Part shown: piece by piece, positions 20,687 through 31,035 of the stretch
Layout: every line of letters starts with the position of its first letter
Numbering within the stretch: position 1 is the first letter of the stretch
DNA from: Ooceraea biroi
Lineage: Eukaryota; Arthropoda; Insecta; Hymenoptera; Formicidae
Direction: 5' to 3'
Length of the DNA: 64,000 nucleotides
Assembly: GCF_003672135.1 (NCBI RefSeq)
Contig: NC_039511.1
Location: 7,218,464-7,282,463, forward strand
Notes under the pieces: generated by a model
What the model was told of the DNA's origin: nothing
The model's input: the letters and a program-made list of their open reading frames with translations, nothing else
Databases searched by the model: none
Made by a program: the position numbers and the translations under genes

Positions 20687-21094
20687 ATGGAGGCACGGCC
20701 GCTGGAATGGGACGAGGTTTCGCGACGCACCGCCGTGGAAACAAGTCGAGGACCGGCGACGGAGGAAGCGGCGTTCCAGCTAAGTCCCTCCGATAACTTT
20801 GTTTCTTCCGCCGCAGAGAATTCGGATACGAGCGCGATCGCGATCGCGGACGCGAGCGTGGGTAGGGCCGCGAACGTGGGTGACAGCGGATTTCGGATCA
20901 TTATCGTGTATAGTTGGCTGATCGTTCTGTTCTTCGCGTGCCGCGTGATTTATTTCTTTTATTTAAGTATCGGTCGTTCCGTTAACTTGAGACAGCGAAC
21001 GGATGAGGTCGCGGTGAAATTTAATGTGGATTTATACTTGTTCGGTGCGTATTACATGTGCTGTTATTGTGTTTTGTGTCTGCGTCGCGTTTAA
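20687..21094 (+). CDS. Hypothetical ORF with one membrane segment downstream of the LTR
   Basis: An ATG ORF of about 135 codons (GTG at 20684 rejected), 110 bp after the primer-binding site. The first half is acidic and Ser/Ala/Glu-rich; residues about 68-95 form a hydrophobic segment (IIIVYSWLIVLFFACRVIYF), with a second Tyr/Cys-rich stretch at the end (YYMCCYCVLC). It does not look like gag. It could be a chance ORF in the GC-rich leader. Confidence 0.25.
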   Translation: MEARPLEWDEVSRRTAVETSRGPATEEAAFQLSPSDNFVSSAAENSDTSAIAIADASVGRAANVGDSGFRIIIVYSWLIVLFFACRVIYFFYLSIGRSVNLRQRTDEVAVKFNVDLYLFGAYYMCCYCVLCLRRV

Positions 21095-21120
21095 GGTCCG
21101 CCGGAGAAGAACTCGCGACG

Positions 21121-21440
21121 GGAGCGTCCCGTTTGGCCACGTTGAAATTGACCACGTTCCGATTGACCACGTTGAAATTGACCACGTTCCGATTGACCAC
21201 GTTGATATTGACCACGTTGCGATTGACCACGGTCCCGATTGACCACGTTGATATTGACCACGGTCCCGATTGACCACGGTCCCGATTGACCACGGTCCCG
21301 ATTGACCACAGTCCCGATTGACCACGGTCCCGATTGACCACGTTGACATTGGCCACGATCCCGATTGACCACACATTGGAAATCAGAAATCTCAACAGGC
21401 GTATCCCGTTTGCACGCGGAACGATTGGACACCGTACTAT
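21121..21440. mobile_element. Fold-back minisatellite element, copy 2 (one arm)
   Basis: It begins GGAGCGTCCCGTTTGGCCAC like the element at 6023, has about 16 units of 15-16 bp in the opposite orientation (GACCACGTTGAAATT and GACCACGGTCCCGATT), then the same ACACATTGGAAATCAG arm end and spacer (CGGAACGATTGG). The second arm is missing, and no 11-bp duplication was found. Confidence 0.8.
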
Positions 21441-21614
21441 TAGACACTGCACGATTGGTTAATAAAACTGCATGAACGAAAACTTTTTAATGATCAGTAA
21501 ATGATTCCGCATAGGTTCAAAGAGGTCCGTTCCTTGAACATTCCACGCCAATCGAGGTCCACCACGGGCGGGGTAGGCTCCCTGGAGTTTGTTTATATTG
21601 TTTTTGTTGGGGGT

Positions 21615-21656
21615 GCAGGTGGAAGGTGCTTCGCCGAAGGCGAAGCCCTTCCACTT
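21615..21656. repeat. Near-perfect 42-bp hairpin
   Basis: GCAGGTGGAAGG-TGCTTCGCC-GAA-GGCGAAGC-CCTTCCACTTGC folds with about 19 paired bases per arm and a 3-base loop. It lies in unannotated sequence between two repeats. Confidence 0.7.
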
Positions 21657-21707
21657 GCATTACCCGCCCCACGCAAACACTGTCAAGTTATCGGTACGAT
21701 GGGCAAA

Positions 21708-21925
21708 TATCAATCGATTTTCTGGTTTGCATAAATACCCATTGTAGTTGGCGCAATGTGTTGATATCATTAGTTTTGTAGTTCTTTTTTGAAAGAATTT
21801 CGGGCGCGTAGAGTTCTTTTTTGAAAGAACTTCGGGCGCGTAGAGTTCTTTTTTGAAAAAACTTCGGGCGCGTATACTGGGCGCTTTTTTTGTACCTTTT
21901 TAAAAAAGGTAATTTTGTTGTGATT
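21708..21925 (-). repeat. 3' palindromic module of the PIF1-USP element, solitary copy
   Basis: Reverse orientation of the module at 19787, with three units carrying GTTCTTTTTTGAAAGAAC-like palindromes and the AAATACCCATTGTAGTTGGCGC end. No helicase is attached, so it may be a non-autonomous derivative. Confidence 0.75.
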
Positions 21926-22082
21926 AAAAATACGTTACTAATATAAGAATAAAAATTGTGACAAACGTAAAACATAATTAAAAATTTTTTTGCGTTACAA
22001 ATAAATTTTAAGAATAATCTTCAATACGTCAGTAATTTCAATTAGATCAATGTTTATTTTCGACCAAACTGGTTAACAAAGT

Positions 22083-22921
22083 ATGTTAGCACAACATTTC
22101 GACCTCCGTTTGAGATCTTCCTCAGGTGCAAAAAAATTAAATCAACAGATCTTTGGTAACTCGATGGGTTCTCCACTTTCGCTTATCATAGCTAATATGG
22201 TGTTAGAAAATTTGGAAGTACATTGCTTACACTCGTTTAATTTTGAACTTCCGTTTTTCTATAGATATGTTGACGACATTTTGACCATGTTACCGAAGGA
22301 CAAAATTCAGGAAGTTTTGGATATATTTAATAGCTACCATAGACTTAAATTTACATGTGAAATTGAGACTAATAATGAGATTAATTTTTGGACACTACAG
22401 TAATTAGGGACAATGATAGACTGATGACAAATTGGTTTAGAAAGCCTAGTTTTTCAGGTAGGTACATTAACTATTTTTCGAATCATCCTAAAAATAAAAA
22501 AATAGGTGTTATTAAAGGGTTAGTTAACAGAGCTTTATTGCTGTCTGACTCTCGTTACCATATGTCTAATATTGCAATTGTCAATGTAATTTTGCAAAAT
22601 AATTTTTATCCGATAGAATTTATCGACAAGCATATTAAGAGGAGAATGCGTGAGATAGGCCGGTATTCGTAGTCGAATCTTATATTTAAGACCGTCTTAA
22701 GTGTATCTTCAGATACTCCATAGCCAATGAAATGATCCATATAGCATCTTCAGATAAATTTAAGACGGTCTTAAATATAAGATTCGACTATGAATATCGG
22801 CCATACAGTACCGAGACACGTGTTTAAATGAGGCTGACAATTATATGAATAAGAAGTTCATTAAGATTCCATATATCGATAATTTAAGTGCCGGTATGAG
22901 TAGGAATTTGAAAAAATATGA
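22083..22921 (+). pseudogene. Penelope-like reverse transcriptase fragment
   Basis: RT of the Penelope/telomerase-like type: FGNSMGSPLSLIIANMVLE followed by the catalytic FYRYVDDIL (about 22255). A one-base frameshift occurs at INFW/LDTTVIRDNDR near 22388; the thumb continues with NWFRKPSFSGRY and NYFSNHP. The frame is then interrupted by the MITE at 22658 and resumes with KKFIKIPYIDNLSAGMSRNL (22850-22915). The N-terminal third of the RT is absent. Confidence 0.88.
22658..22802. mobile_element. GGCCGGTATTCGT-ended MITE, copy 2
   Basis: A 145-bp palindromic element with inverted ends GGCCGGTATTCGTAGTCGAA and its complement, inside the Penelope RT frame. ATA lies on both sides. It is related to 20049-20190. 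Confidence 0.8.
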
Positions 22922-25241
22922 TGTTACGTCCAGGAGACTCCACGGTTCCTCGCTTCCACAGGAAAGATTAAATTTAGAAATAGAGAAAAGTAACAATTAA
23001 GAACCAATCCCCACCAACGAAAAGTACGATCGGACGAATGGAGTGCCAAGTGGTCTTATTGTTAGCAAATGTCAAGAAACGATATGCGAACCATAAAGCT
23101 CACAATTTTTCAATCTTCGCCTGCGCTCAGCCGAAGTATGCGATAGGCTAAATATATCCGGAGTTAATAGCTAAAATCACTTAGGGAAGACCGCTCCAGA
23201 TCTGGAAAAGCGGAGCGGCACTTGGAAATCGTCACCCGCTGACGGCAATAAAGTAATCCACCGAATTTAAATACTGAGTTCTGCCATACTGGGCAGCCGC
23301 AAACCAGATAACGCGATATAAATAAATTTAGACTAAAGGAAATGTAAACGTGGATTGTTAAATGTAGGGTCGAAGGAGGGGTCATCACAAGTGCCGCACT
23401 TTAATTCTCGAAAACAGAATCATAAATCCATCGGATACCACGGTAATTTCAGAAGCAACAATCGCTGCTTCATTAGAAACGAATTTTTCTTATTTCCTTC
23501 TTTTCTCGGAAAAGAATAACCCCCACCTAAGCTCTTTTAGCCCTATATAAAGGGAACAATTTGGCCAGAGAGCGTCTTTTGGTCTTTGATCAGTCAACAT
23601 TACGTTATTGTTTCGTTCCCGTGATCGGGACGTCGCGTAGAGTCAGTGATACTCTTCACGCTTGGTCTTTGATCAGTCAGCTTATGTTATTGTTTCGTTC
23701 CCGTGATCGGGACGTCGAGTTAAAAAAATAGAGACAGTGAATCTCTCCATGTCAAGACTTTCTGGTCCGGTTGGCTCCTTCACCGCACAGCCATCGAAGA
23801 ACTCCACTCCGAAAAGCAGCACGGAAGAAAGTAAGCCAAAATTCGCATAATAATTTCATTTTCTCACCTTCAACCGTTTCGTGGCTTCTTTTCATATTAA
23901 CAAACAAAGTCTATTCCGTTTTTCCCGTTTTAAGTGGCCAGTATTAATCGCGGACGGAGTAGTTTCCCGGCAGAGTTAGTGTCGATCGAGCAAAAGGCCC
24001 TTCCCCGAACCGGCAGCAAGCGAACAACCGGGCAAGCCCAACAGCCCACTTTGCGATTCTACCGAGCGGCTATCACCCCTTTCAGTAAACATTCCGTCTC
24101 CTACTTCGACAAATGCGAATTCACCCTCTTCTCCCTGCTACTCTCCTCTTTTACTCCCTGAACTGTCTCCGCGTTGGTACTCGCCCATCCCCTCAGAGGA
24201 GCTCGAGCAGTATCTAAACTCGGCCATCCCTTCCCCAACTCCAGAAGTAAGTCCGGAATCATTCCTTCCCCCTCCACCTCCAGTCCCTGAAAACGCCGAG
24301 TTTTCCGGACTTCCTATCCCTACCATTCCCGCGTTAAGGGAATTTTCCCAGAACGCGTTCCACATATTATTCGAATATTTCCTTGATTTTTTCCCCACCT
24401 ACTCTTTTCTCCTTCCGCCTCACACCGTAATCTGCGGATCCGAATCCATTAATGTACCTGCCCTCAGGGACGCAGTCAGCAACGCTGGCCCTAACACTTT
24501 CGTTCCCTTTATCACCAACAACCGCGTCCATCCCGTATTAATCCCAGCATCCTACATTCGTGAATTTTTATTTAATTTTAATTCAGAAATTTATGTGTAG
24601 ATAATTTAATTTAAGATTATAACGATTTATGAATATGTATCAGTACCTTTCAAATTAACCAAAATTATAGTTTAATTTAGAATTAATTTAAAATTATAAC
24701 GATTGATGAATTTGTATCAATACCTTTCAAATTAACCAAAATTATAGTTTTAATTTAGAATTATTATGTCGTTTTGAGATCCGTTTCCAAATTTTCAAAT
24801 TCCTTATTTATCTATTTCATGTAAATATATTGGAAAACTTGCGAATTATAATGTTGATTTGTAAGCCAAAACAAAATTCTCATTGTCAATTGTATTTTTC
24901 TTAATTTCAATTAACTTACCAATGTATCTGGATTAAATATATCATGTTAATTTTTTAAGAAGAAAAAAGGGAACTCATTCTTTACTTACTCTCGTTTCAC
25001 TCACTTTCCTAGACCGATCGTACAGGTCCTATCCTTGGTAATAGGGATTCATTTCCCTTACCTAAAAAGGACCGTCGAGTTGATCGTTTCGACTATTAGG
25101 GTAGAGCGACCTTGGTTGTTGACCCAAACATCGAAGTGTATCGGTCAGCTCGAACACGAGATTCTGCGGCTGTGTGCTAATGAACCTCGAGAGGCGGCTG
25201 GTTACGCCCTTCTTTGAGCTCACGGAGCTCTGGACGTAACA
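22922..25241. mobile_element. 2.3-kb insertion with TGTTACGTCCAG inverted ends
   Basis: It splits the Penelope element between RT and endonuclease. Both ends carry the 12-bp inverted sequence TGTTACGTCCAG, which could also be the TG...CA edges of an LTR element. Inside are a TATA box (CTATATAAAGGG at 23542), a direct duplication of about 80 bp (23571-23655 and 23660-23740), a Pro/Ser-rich region without a stable long ORF (23930-24560) and an 86-bp tandem pair (24610-24770). No transposase or polymerase was recognised and no clear target duplication was seen. Confidence 0.6.
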
Positions 25242-25654
25242 ATGGCTACAATGTTGTTTTTACTATACTGAAGAAAGTAGATTGTGTTATTTCGCGTGGT
25301 AAAGATAAACTTAGGAATGAAAACAGAAACTGTGTTATATATAAGATTGAGTGTGTAGACTGTGATTGTTGTTACATAGGACAGACAAAGAGAAATTTAC
25401 AAACACGTATAAAGGAACATTTTTTGGACATAAAGAAGAAAGTAGATATTCAGTCGGTTGTTAGCAGATATAGATTGAATAGCAATCACGAGTTTGATTG
25501 GCCAAATGTTAAAATCTTGCATAGAGAAGATAATGTTAAAAAAAGAGAAATTGCTGAGATGATTTTCATTAAACAGAATAGAGATGCTATTAATTCTCAG
25601 AAAGATACAAACAACCTACCGAGTATCTACAATAATATTTTGAAACACATGTGA
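25242..25654 (+). CDS. Penelope-like GIY-YIG endonuclease fragment
   Basis: GIY-YIG nuclease domain: VIYKIECVDCDCCYIGQTKR (Y...YIG core), then R and EH of the second helix (LQTRIKEHF), and a downstream acidic residue in EIAEMIFIKQN. The Cys spacing between the Y and YIG parts (CVDCDC) is typical of Penelope endonucleases. It ends NNILKHM at a stop at 25652. The segment is open throughout, but it is cut from its RT. Upstream codons to 25214 belong to the insertion. Confidence 0.88.
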
Positions 25655-25834
25655 AAACACTTCCAAGCCCTTGGAATCGTCATTATGTATTGATCCGTAT
25701 AAGAGGCCTGTTGCGTGTTGGTAGTGCCGTTATTGTTCCTGTTTTATGTAATTTAGATTTTTGATGGTCACTTTTTGGAAGTAAGTGGTTTTTTGTTTTG
25801 TTCATCTTTAACAGAGTTTGTTTGAACTTCAACT
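25655..25834. other. Penelope 3' tail
   Basis: AT-rich non-coding sequence after the endonuclease stop, probably the 3' untranslated part of the Penelope element, running into the fold-back unit. Confidence 0.5.
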
Positions 25835-26525
25835 CCAACGTTAGTCATGTTTATATTGTAATGCTTTTGGTTATATTGTCAATGTTTGTTAATATTGTAT
25901 AATAGTTTCAAACTTCTTCTAAAGTTAAAATATAAATTGTTATAATTTAAAATATGCCTTCAAAACAATTTTTGCACGCATAAAACGAGAGAGAGGGAGG
26001 GCGAGGGAGAGGGAGAGGGAGGGAGAGAGAGAGAGAGAATGCGAAAGAGAGAAAAAAGAGAAGAAAGGATACACATTATCATCTCTCTTTAGCTCTCTCT
26101 CTTTCTCTTTCTCTCTCTTCCTCTCGCATTCTCCCTCTTTATCGCATTAGGGCGAGAGAGGGAGAAAGAATGCGAGGTGGAGAGCCAAAAAGAGAAAGTA
26201 AGACAGGGAAGGAGTGAGAGAGGGAGAGAGATAATGCGAAATGAAGGGCGAAAGAGAGAAAAAAGAGAAGAAAGGATACACATTTACCATCTCTCTTTAG
26301 CTCTCTCTCTCTCTCCCTCTCTCCCCCTCTTCCCTTTCCACCTCTCTCCCTTTCACCCTCTCTCTCTCTCTCTCTCTTTCTCTCTCCTCACTCTCGCCTT
26401 ATACGTACAAAAAATGTTTTGAAGGCATATTTTAAATTAAAACAATTTATATTTTAATTTTAGAAGAACTAAAGAACTAGTACACAATATTATCATAAAC
26501 AGATATTAATGTGCGCTGTAACAGA
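25835..26525. repeat. GA/CT-centred fold-back unit 1
   Basis: Left arm 25848-25980 (TTTATATTGTAATGC...ATATGCCTTCAAAACA), a purine-then-pyrimidine centre 25985-26400 of GAGA and CTCT runs, and an inverted right arm 26405-26520. The same structure occurs at 30089-30650. The centre generates Ser/Leu or Glu/Arg ORFs that are not genes. Confidence 0.85.
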
Positions 26526-27724
26526 TATTAATTAACTGTGCATTATTTTAATATTTATAGATTTTCTCTTCCCTTTCCCCTTCCCCTTCCTTGTCGTCTT
26601 CCCCAATTGTAGTGAGCAAATGAGAGCTGATATAAAAATCGCAAAAATCGCTCCTGTTGTCTTTTCATTCTTGCCCCTCTAATTCTATAATCTGTAATTA
26701 AATTAAGATATATGAATATTCGTGCAAAGAAAAAAACACGTAAGTGTTATGAAATATACAAAAAATAAACATAAGTTGTAAGTAATATACACTAGACAAA
26801 GTATATAAGTTTTTAATAATAATTGTTTAATAAATTAAAATAAAAGAAAATGAAATTCAAAACAATGAATTAAGAAAATAAGTGAAACATTACCTTCTCT
26901 ATTGTCGTCACGATCGGGGACGTGAGCGGCGACTCGAGCAGCGGCTCCTGGAGCATCGACGACGGCAGCGGCCACTGGTGCTGCGGCGACAGCAGTGGTA
27001 GCGACGGGACCAGGTCTTGGACTGTCGATTTCCATTTTGTCCAACTCCATTAATTCTAAAAAAAAACTCTTCTGTTAGCCCAGTAAAATTAGACTTTGAC
27101 TTCATAAAAATTACAAACAGGCTGAATTTTTATGTAGACCTTTATTTCGATGTTGTAATGAAATCCTGAAAAGTACCCTTAATTTGACCCATGGGTTTTT
27201 TTTTATAGGGGGTGAAAGGGAGTAAATTTTAGTTTTTTGCCATTATCTCGAAAACTATCAATTTTTCGAGAAAAATAGTTATTATCAAAATTGTAGCTCA
27301 TAAAATTCTCTACAAAAAAGGTTATTATACTTTTTTTTCGTGGAATCAAGCGTTTCGAAGATATAGAGTGAAGTAAATCTGAAAGAGAAAATGTGCACAT
27401 CATTGCAGTATTATGTGAATATGAGGTGCAGAAAAGTTATATTACAAATATTCTGCTGTCGAAAAAGATTTTATAAGTATCTACAGACAAACTGAAAGCT
27501 AAGTATTATACACTATTTATTGTATTCGAACCCTCATGCGACCTTGACGAGCAGCTGTCCGGCACACACAGAGAAAGGCGTTCTCTACCTGCGTTTTATG
27601 TGTGTTCGTGTCGCTCTAAGTATGTTTTTAGATGGTACAACCAGTCTTTAAGAAGTTCTTATGGTAATCGCATCGGACGTGTTATAAATATTTTCATTAC
27701 AATATTTCTGTGAAATCTCGAGAA

Positions 27725-28015
27725 ATGGCCAAAATGGAAGGAATGTGTTTCATTTGTTCTAATCCTTTATCGGATGGTCAAACTGTTGTGGTTGAGCGTG
27801 GGATGCAAACTTTGCGAGACGCGAGTAAAGAAAGGAACGATGGAAAAATAGAATATTTACGTGATGCTACTTCCATTGAAGTTCATATTGATTGCCGTAG
27901 AAACTATGTTCGGAAGAGTAGCATTGCCGCCTTCGTTTCAAAACAGGAGCGTGAAGATGACGGTCCTAGTACGTTTCTTCAAGTGCAAGTCCACCGCGTA
28001 CTAGATTACGTATAA
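27725..28015 (+). CDS. Unrecognised CxxC ORF, truncated by a frameshift
   Basis: From ATG 27725 it reads MAKMEGMCFICSNPLSDG with a CxxC, then VVVERGMQTLRDASKERNDG and VHIDCRRNYVRKSS. I have the impression of a repeated, unnamed protein family in invertebrates with a C-x2-C...ERG...HxxCR...Y pattern, but cannot confirm it. After residue about 87 a one-base change takes the frame out; the alternative frame continues (SSSASPPRTRLR to FDFEKLCF) to 28055, where the nested fold-back begins. Probably the coding remnant of the surrounding inverted-repeat element. Confidence 0.5.
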   Translation: MAKMEGMCFICSNPLSDGQTVVVERGMQTLRDASKERNDGKIEYLRDATSIEVHIDCRRNYVRKSSIAAFVSKQEREDDGPSTFLQVQVHRVLDYV

Positions 28016-28057
28016 GTGAACAGCCTTCTTTTGATTTTGAAAAGTTGTGTTTTTGTA

Positions 28058-28666
28058 TGTGGTGTCCCCGGTAGGCCCAATCCACATTGAAATATGCTAG
28101 AAAAAAGTTTTTTATTATTCGGTCTCTTCCTCTACATCTGTTTCCTTTGAAGCTTCCTTATCTTCCTCAGTAATTTCCTCAATATGTTCTTCATCTATTG
28201 TTTCTTCTGTTTCTTGTATTAAGAAAGTCATTGGATCTATATCGTCGTAAACATCCATATTGCTTTCTGTTACTTCAGTTGCGATGTTTAAACAAGATTG
28301 TCCACGGACAATCAAAATATATATAAAAAAATATTTAAATATTTTTACGTTGCTGTAGCGTGAGCTGTAGCTGTAGAAAAATAGGTCTTCGCTGTTCTGC
28401 GGTATGCGGGCACTGCCGTGGACAATCTTGTTTAAACGTCGCGACTGAAGTAACAGAAAGCAATATGGATGTTATGACGATATAGATCCAATGACTTTCT
28501 TAATACAAGAAACAGAAGAAACAATAGATGAAGAACATATTGAGGAAATTACTGAGGAAGATGAGGAAGCTTCAAAGGAAACAGATATAGAGGAAGAAAC
28601 CGAATAATAAAAAAAATTGTTTTCTAGCACATTTTAATGTGGATTAGGCCTACCGGGGACACCACA
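28058..28666. mobile_element. Fold-back MITE carrying an acidic peptide in both arms
   Basis: Arms of about 270 bp are inverted, with ends TGTGGTGTCCCCGGTAGGCC. TA flanks both sides (28056-28057 and 28667-28668). The left arm encodes on the minus strand an acidic peptide ending EEITEEDKEASKETDVEEE (28115-28315); the right arm carries the same peptide on the plus strand with a one-base deletion. It is inserted in the CxxC ORF. Confidence 0.8.
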
Positions 28667-29185
28667 TAAAAAAAAAAACGCGCCCAGTACTCTACCTCCG
28701 CGGTGGTGTGGAAAAGAGTACGTTTTTTACGAACTACAGACATTGCAAATTTACCGCACGTTTTACTCAAAAACGATTAGTTGTACGAAAAAAAAGTATA
28801 ATAACCTTTTTTGTAAAGAATTTTATGAGCTACAATTTTGATAATAACTGTTTTTCTCGAAAAATTGATTGTTTTCGAGATAATGGCAAAAAACTAAAAT
28901 TTACCCCCTTTCACCTCCTATAAAAAAACCCATGGGTCAAATTAAGGGTACTTTTCAGGACTTCATTACAACATCGAAATGAAGGTCTCCATAAAAATTC
29001 AGCTTGTTCGTAATTTTTTTATAGTTTTGCTCTTTTCAAGTCTAATTTTACTGGGCTATGTATCGTTGTCAAGTATCTATAATTTAAAAAGAGAGAGTAT
29101 TAAATTATTATGTACATTATGGAAAACTATTACGATTTTCTAATAAAATATAGAGAATAGTACTTACATTTTTGTATTCTGCCAT

Positions 29186-29388
29186 CACTTTCCTAATATT
29201 TGTGTCTACTCAGATAGAAAACATCGTTGCGTAGTAATCGAGCGTACCTATTGATTAAGCGATACTATCGCGATACTATCGATTGTATTGATAAATTGTA
29301 AAAACGAAAGAGATTACGTACTTCACGTCACTCGCCTCTCGCTTTCTCTCTTTCATGTCGATAGAGGCAAATATTCGCCTAAAATCAG
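29186..29388. promoter_or_regulatory. 203-bp divergent spacer between gene copies A and B
   Basis: The ATGs of copy A (minus) and copy B (plus) face away from each other across this spacer. It has repeated GCGATACTATCG phrases near 29260 and a CT-rich stretch before copy B. It could serve as a bidirectional promoter; no TATA box is evident. Inference. Confidence 0.4.
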
Positions 29389-30051
29389 ATGGCAGAACAC
29401 AAAAATGTAAGTACTATTATCTATATTTTATTAGAAAATCATAATAGTTTTCCATAATAATGTACATAATAATATAATACTCTCAATTTTTTAATTATAG
29501 ATACTTGACAACGATATAGAAGATGAGTGTTTTTTAGAATTATCGGAGTTAGACACAATAGAAATCGACAGGTCAAGATCTGGTACTTACGCTCCTGTCG
29601 CTGCCACTGCTGTCGCCGCAGAACCAGTGGCCGCTGCACCAGTGGTCGCTACTCCTGTCGTCGCTAATGTCGCCGCTGCTGCAGTGGCCGCGGCTCCAGT
29701 CGCTGCTCTTGTCCCCGATCGTGACGACAATAGAGAAAGTAATATTTTACTTATTTACTTAATTAATAATTTTCATTTTTTATTGCATTTTAATTTCTTA
29801 AAAAATTATATACTTTCTCTAGTGTATATTACGTACTACTTACGTGTATTTTTGTATTTCATAATACTTAAGTGTATTTTTTCACTAATATGACTATAAA
29901 TTAATTTTAATAAATTGCAGAGTATAGAAAAAGAGGGACAAGAGCTGGAACCACACGGCAACAGGAACGCTTTATGCGATTCTTATATCACGTATCGACA
30001 CGTTATAATTGGAGAAGACAGAGAGGAAAAGAAAGAGGAAGAGAAAATTAA
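29389..30051 (+). CDS. Small two-intron gene, copy B (intact, function unknown)
   Basis: Exons 29389-29406, 29501-29738 and 29921-30051 join in frame across GT...AG introns (GTAAGT...ATTATAG and GTAATA...ATTGCAG) to a 128-residue protein. Layout: MAEHKN, an acidic segment (DNDIEDECFLELSELD), an Ala/Val/Pro linker of about 45 residues, the acidic VPDRDDNRE, and a basic C-terminus with RQQERFMRFLYHVS and YNWRRQR. Copies A and C conserve the C-terminus, which suggests past coding constraint. No known domain is recognised; the acidic-linker-basic layout could suit a DNA-binding accessory protein of a transposon. Followed by a GA/CT fold-back as in copy A. Confidence 0.6.
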
Positions 30052-30088
30052 AATAATTAAATATTTTCAAAGTTAAAGCTTAAATTAT

Positions 30089-30244
30089 TTGTTTATATTG
30101 TAATGTTTTTGGTTATATTGTCAATGTTTGTTAATATTGTATAATAGTTCCTTACTTCTTCTAAAGTTAAAATATAAATTGTTATAATTTAAAATATGCC
30201 TTCAAAACATTTTTGCACGCATAAAACGAGAGTGAGAAAAGAGG

Positions 30245-30284
<40 letters not shown>

Positions 30285-30650
30285 GAGTGATTAAAAGAGA
30301 ATGCGATAAAGAGAGAAAGAGAAAGAGAGAGAACTAAAGAGAGATGGTAAATGTATATCCTTTCTTCTATTTTTTCTCTCTTTCGCTCTCCATTTCGCAT
30401 TATCGCCTTCCCTCTCTCTCTCTCTCTCTCCCCCTCTCCCCTCTCTCGCCCTCCCTCCCTCGCCCTCCCTCCCTCTCCCTCTCCTCCCTCACTCTCGTTT
30501 TATGCGTGCAAAAATGTTTTGAAGGCATATTTTAAATTATAACAATTTATATTTTAACTTTAGAAGAAGTTTGGAACTATTATACAATATTAACAAACAT
30601 TGACAATATAACCAAAAGCATTACAATATAAACAAATATTAATTTGTGCT
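30089..30650. repeat. GA/CT-centred fold-back unit 2
   Basis: Left arm 30089-30232, purine run 30240-30335, pyrimidine run 30360-30495, inverted right arm 30497-30650. It is about the same length and order as unit 1. The larger palindrome extends into copies B and C of the small gene. Confidence 0.85.
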
Positions 30651-30666
30651 TTAACTTTTAAAATAT

Positions 30667-31035
30667 TTAATTATTTAAATTTTCTCTTCCTCTTTCTTTT
30701 CCTCTCCGTCTTCTCCAATTATAGTGTGTCGATAAGTGATATAAGAATCGCATGAAGCGCTCCTGTTGCCGTTTGGTTGCAGCTCTTGTCCCTCTTTTTC
30801 TATACTCTGTAATATATTAAAATTAATTTATAGTTATATTAGTGAAAAAAATACACTTAAGTATTATGAAATATACAAAAATACACGTAAGTAGTAAGTA
30901 ATATACACTGGAGAAGGTATATAATTTTTTAAGAAATTAAAATGCAATAAAAAAATGAAAACCGTTAATTAAGTAAATAAGTAAAATATTACTTCCTCTA
31001 TTGTCGTCACGATCGGGGACAGGAGCAGCGACCAT
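30667..31035 (-). pseudogene. Small two-intron gene, copy C (3' part only)
   Basis: Inverted relative to copy B. Exon 3 (30667-30806) keeps the RQQERFMRFLYHLS...YNWRR core; the intron and the end of exon 2 (VPDRDDNR) follow to 31035, where homology stops at a repeat beginning TTGCATAAACGTCGG that also occurs at 36737. Confidence 0.7.

Larger units (their letters stand above)
22083..25654 (+). mobile_element. Penelope-like element (RT and GIY-YIG), broken by two insertions
   Basis: Reverse transcriptase segment at 22083-22921 and GIY-YIG endonuclease segment at 25242-25654 lie in the same orientation and order as in Penelope-like elements. The RT is 5' truncated. Insertions are the MITE at 22658-22802 and a 2.3-kb unit at 22922-25241. 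Confidence 0.9.
27076..29058 (+). mobile_element. Element with about 330-bp inverted repeats and a CxxC ORF
   Basis: The left arm 27076-27385 and right arm 28735-29058 are inverted copies (ends TAGCCCAGTAAAATTAGACT; shared CCCATGGGT and AAAAATTGAT blocks). It sits inside exon 2 of gene copy A; copy B at 29510-29525 shows the uninterrupted sequence. The target duplication is probably TA but is blurred. It carries the ORF at 27725 and a nested fold-back at 28058-28666. Superfamily not recognised. Confidence 0.75.
26560..29185 (-). pseudogene. Small two-intron gene, copy A, interrupted by an insertion
   Basis: Same family as the intact copy B (29389-30051). Exon 1 (29168-29185) reads MAEYKN; exon 2 begins at 29076 (ILDND), is cut by the element at 27076-29058, then continues to 26894 with an Ala/Val-rich linker (PVATTAVAAAPVAAA) and VPDRDDNRE; exon 3 starts at 26691 and holds the conserved RQQERFLRFLYQLS...YNW. 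The exon 2 frame is also shifted near the insertion (RINGVGQNGNRQ). Function unknown. Confidence 0.65.

Noticed and set aside
26089..26422. Small Ser/Leu and Glu/Arg proteins in GA/CT tracts (also at 30182-30542 and 31106-31336)
   Set aside because: Simple-repeat translations.
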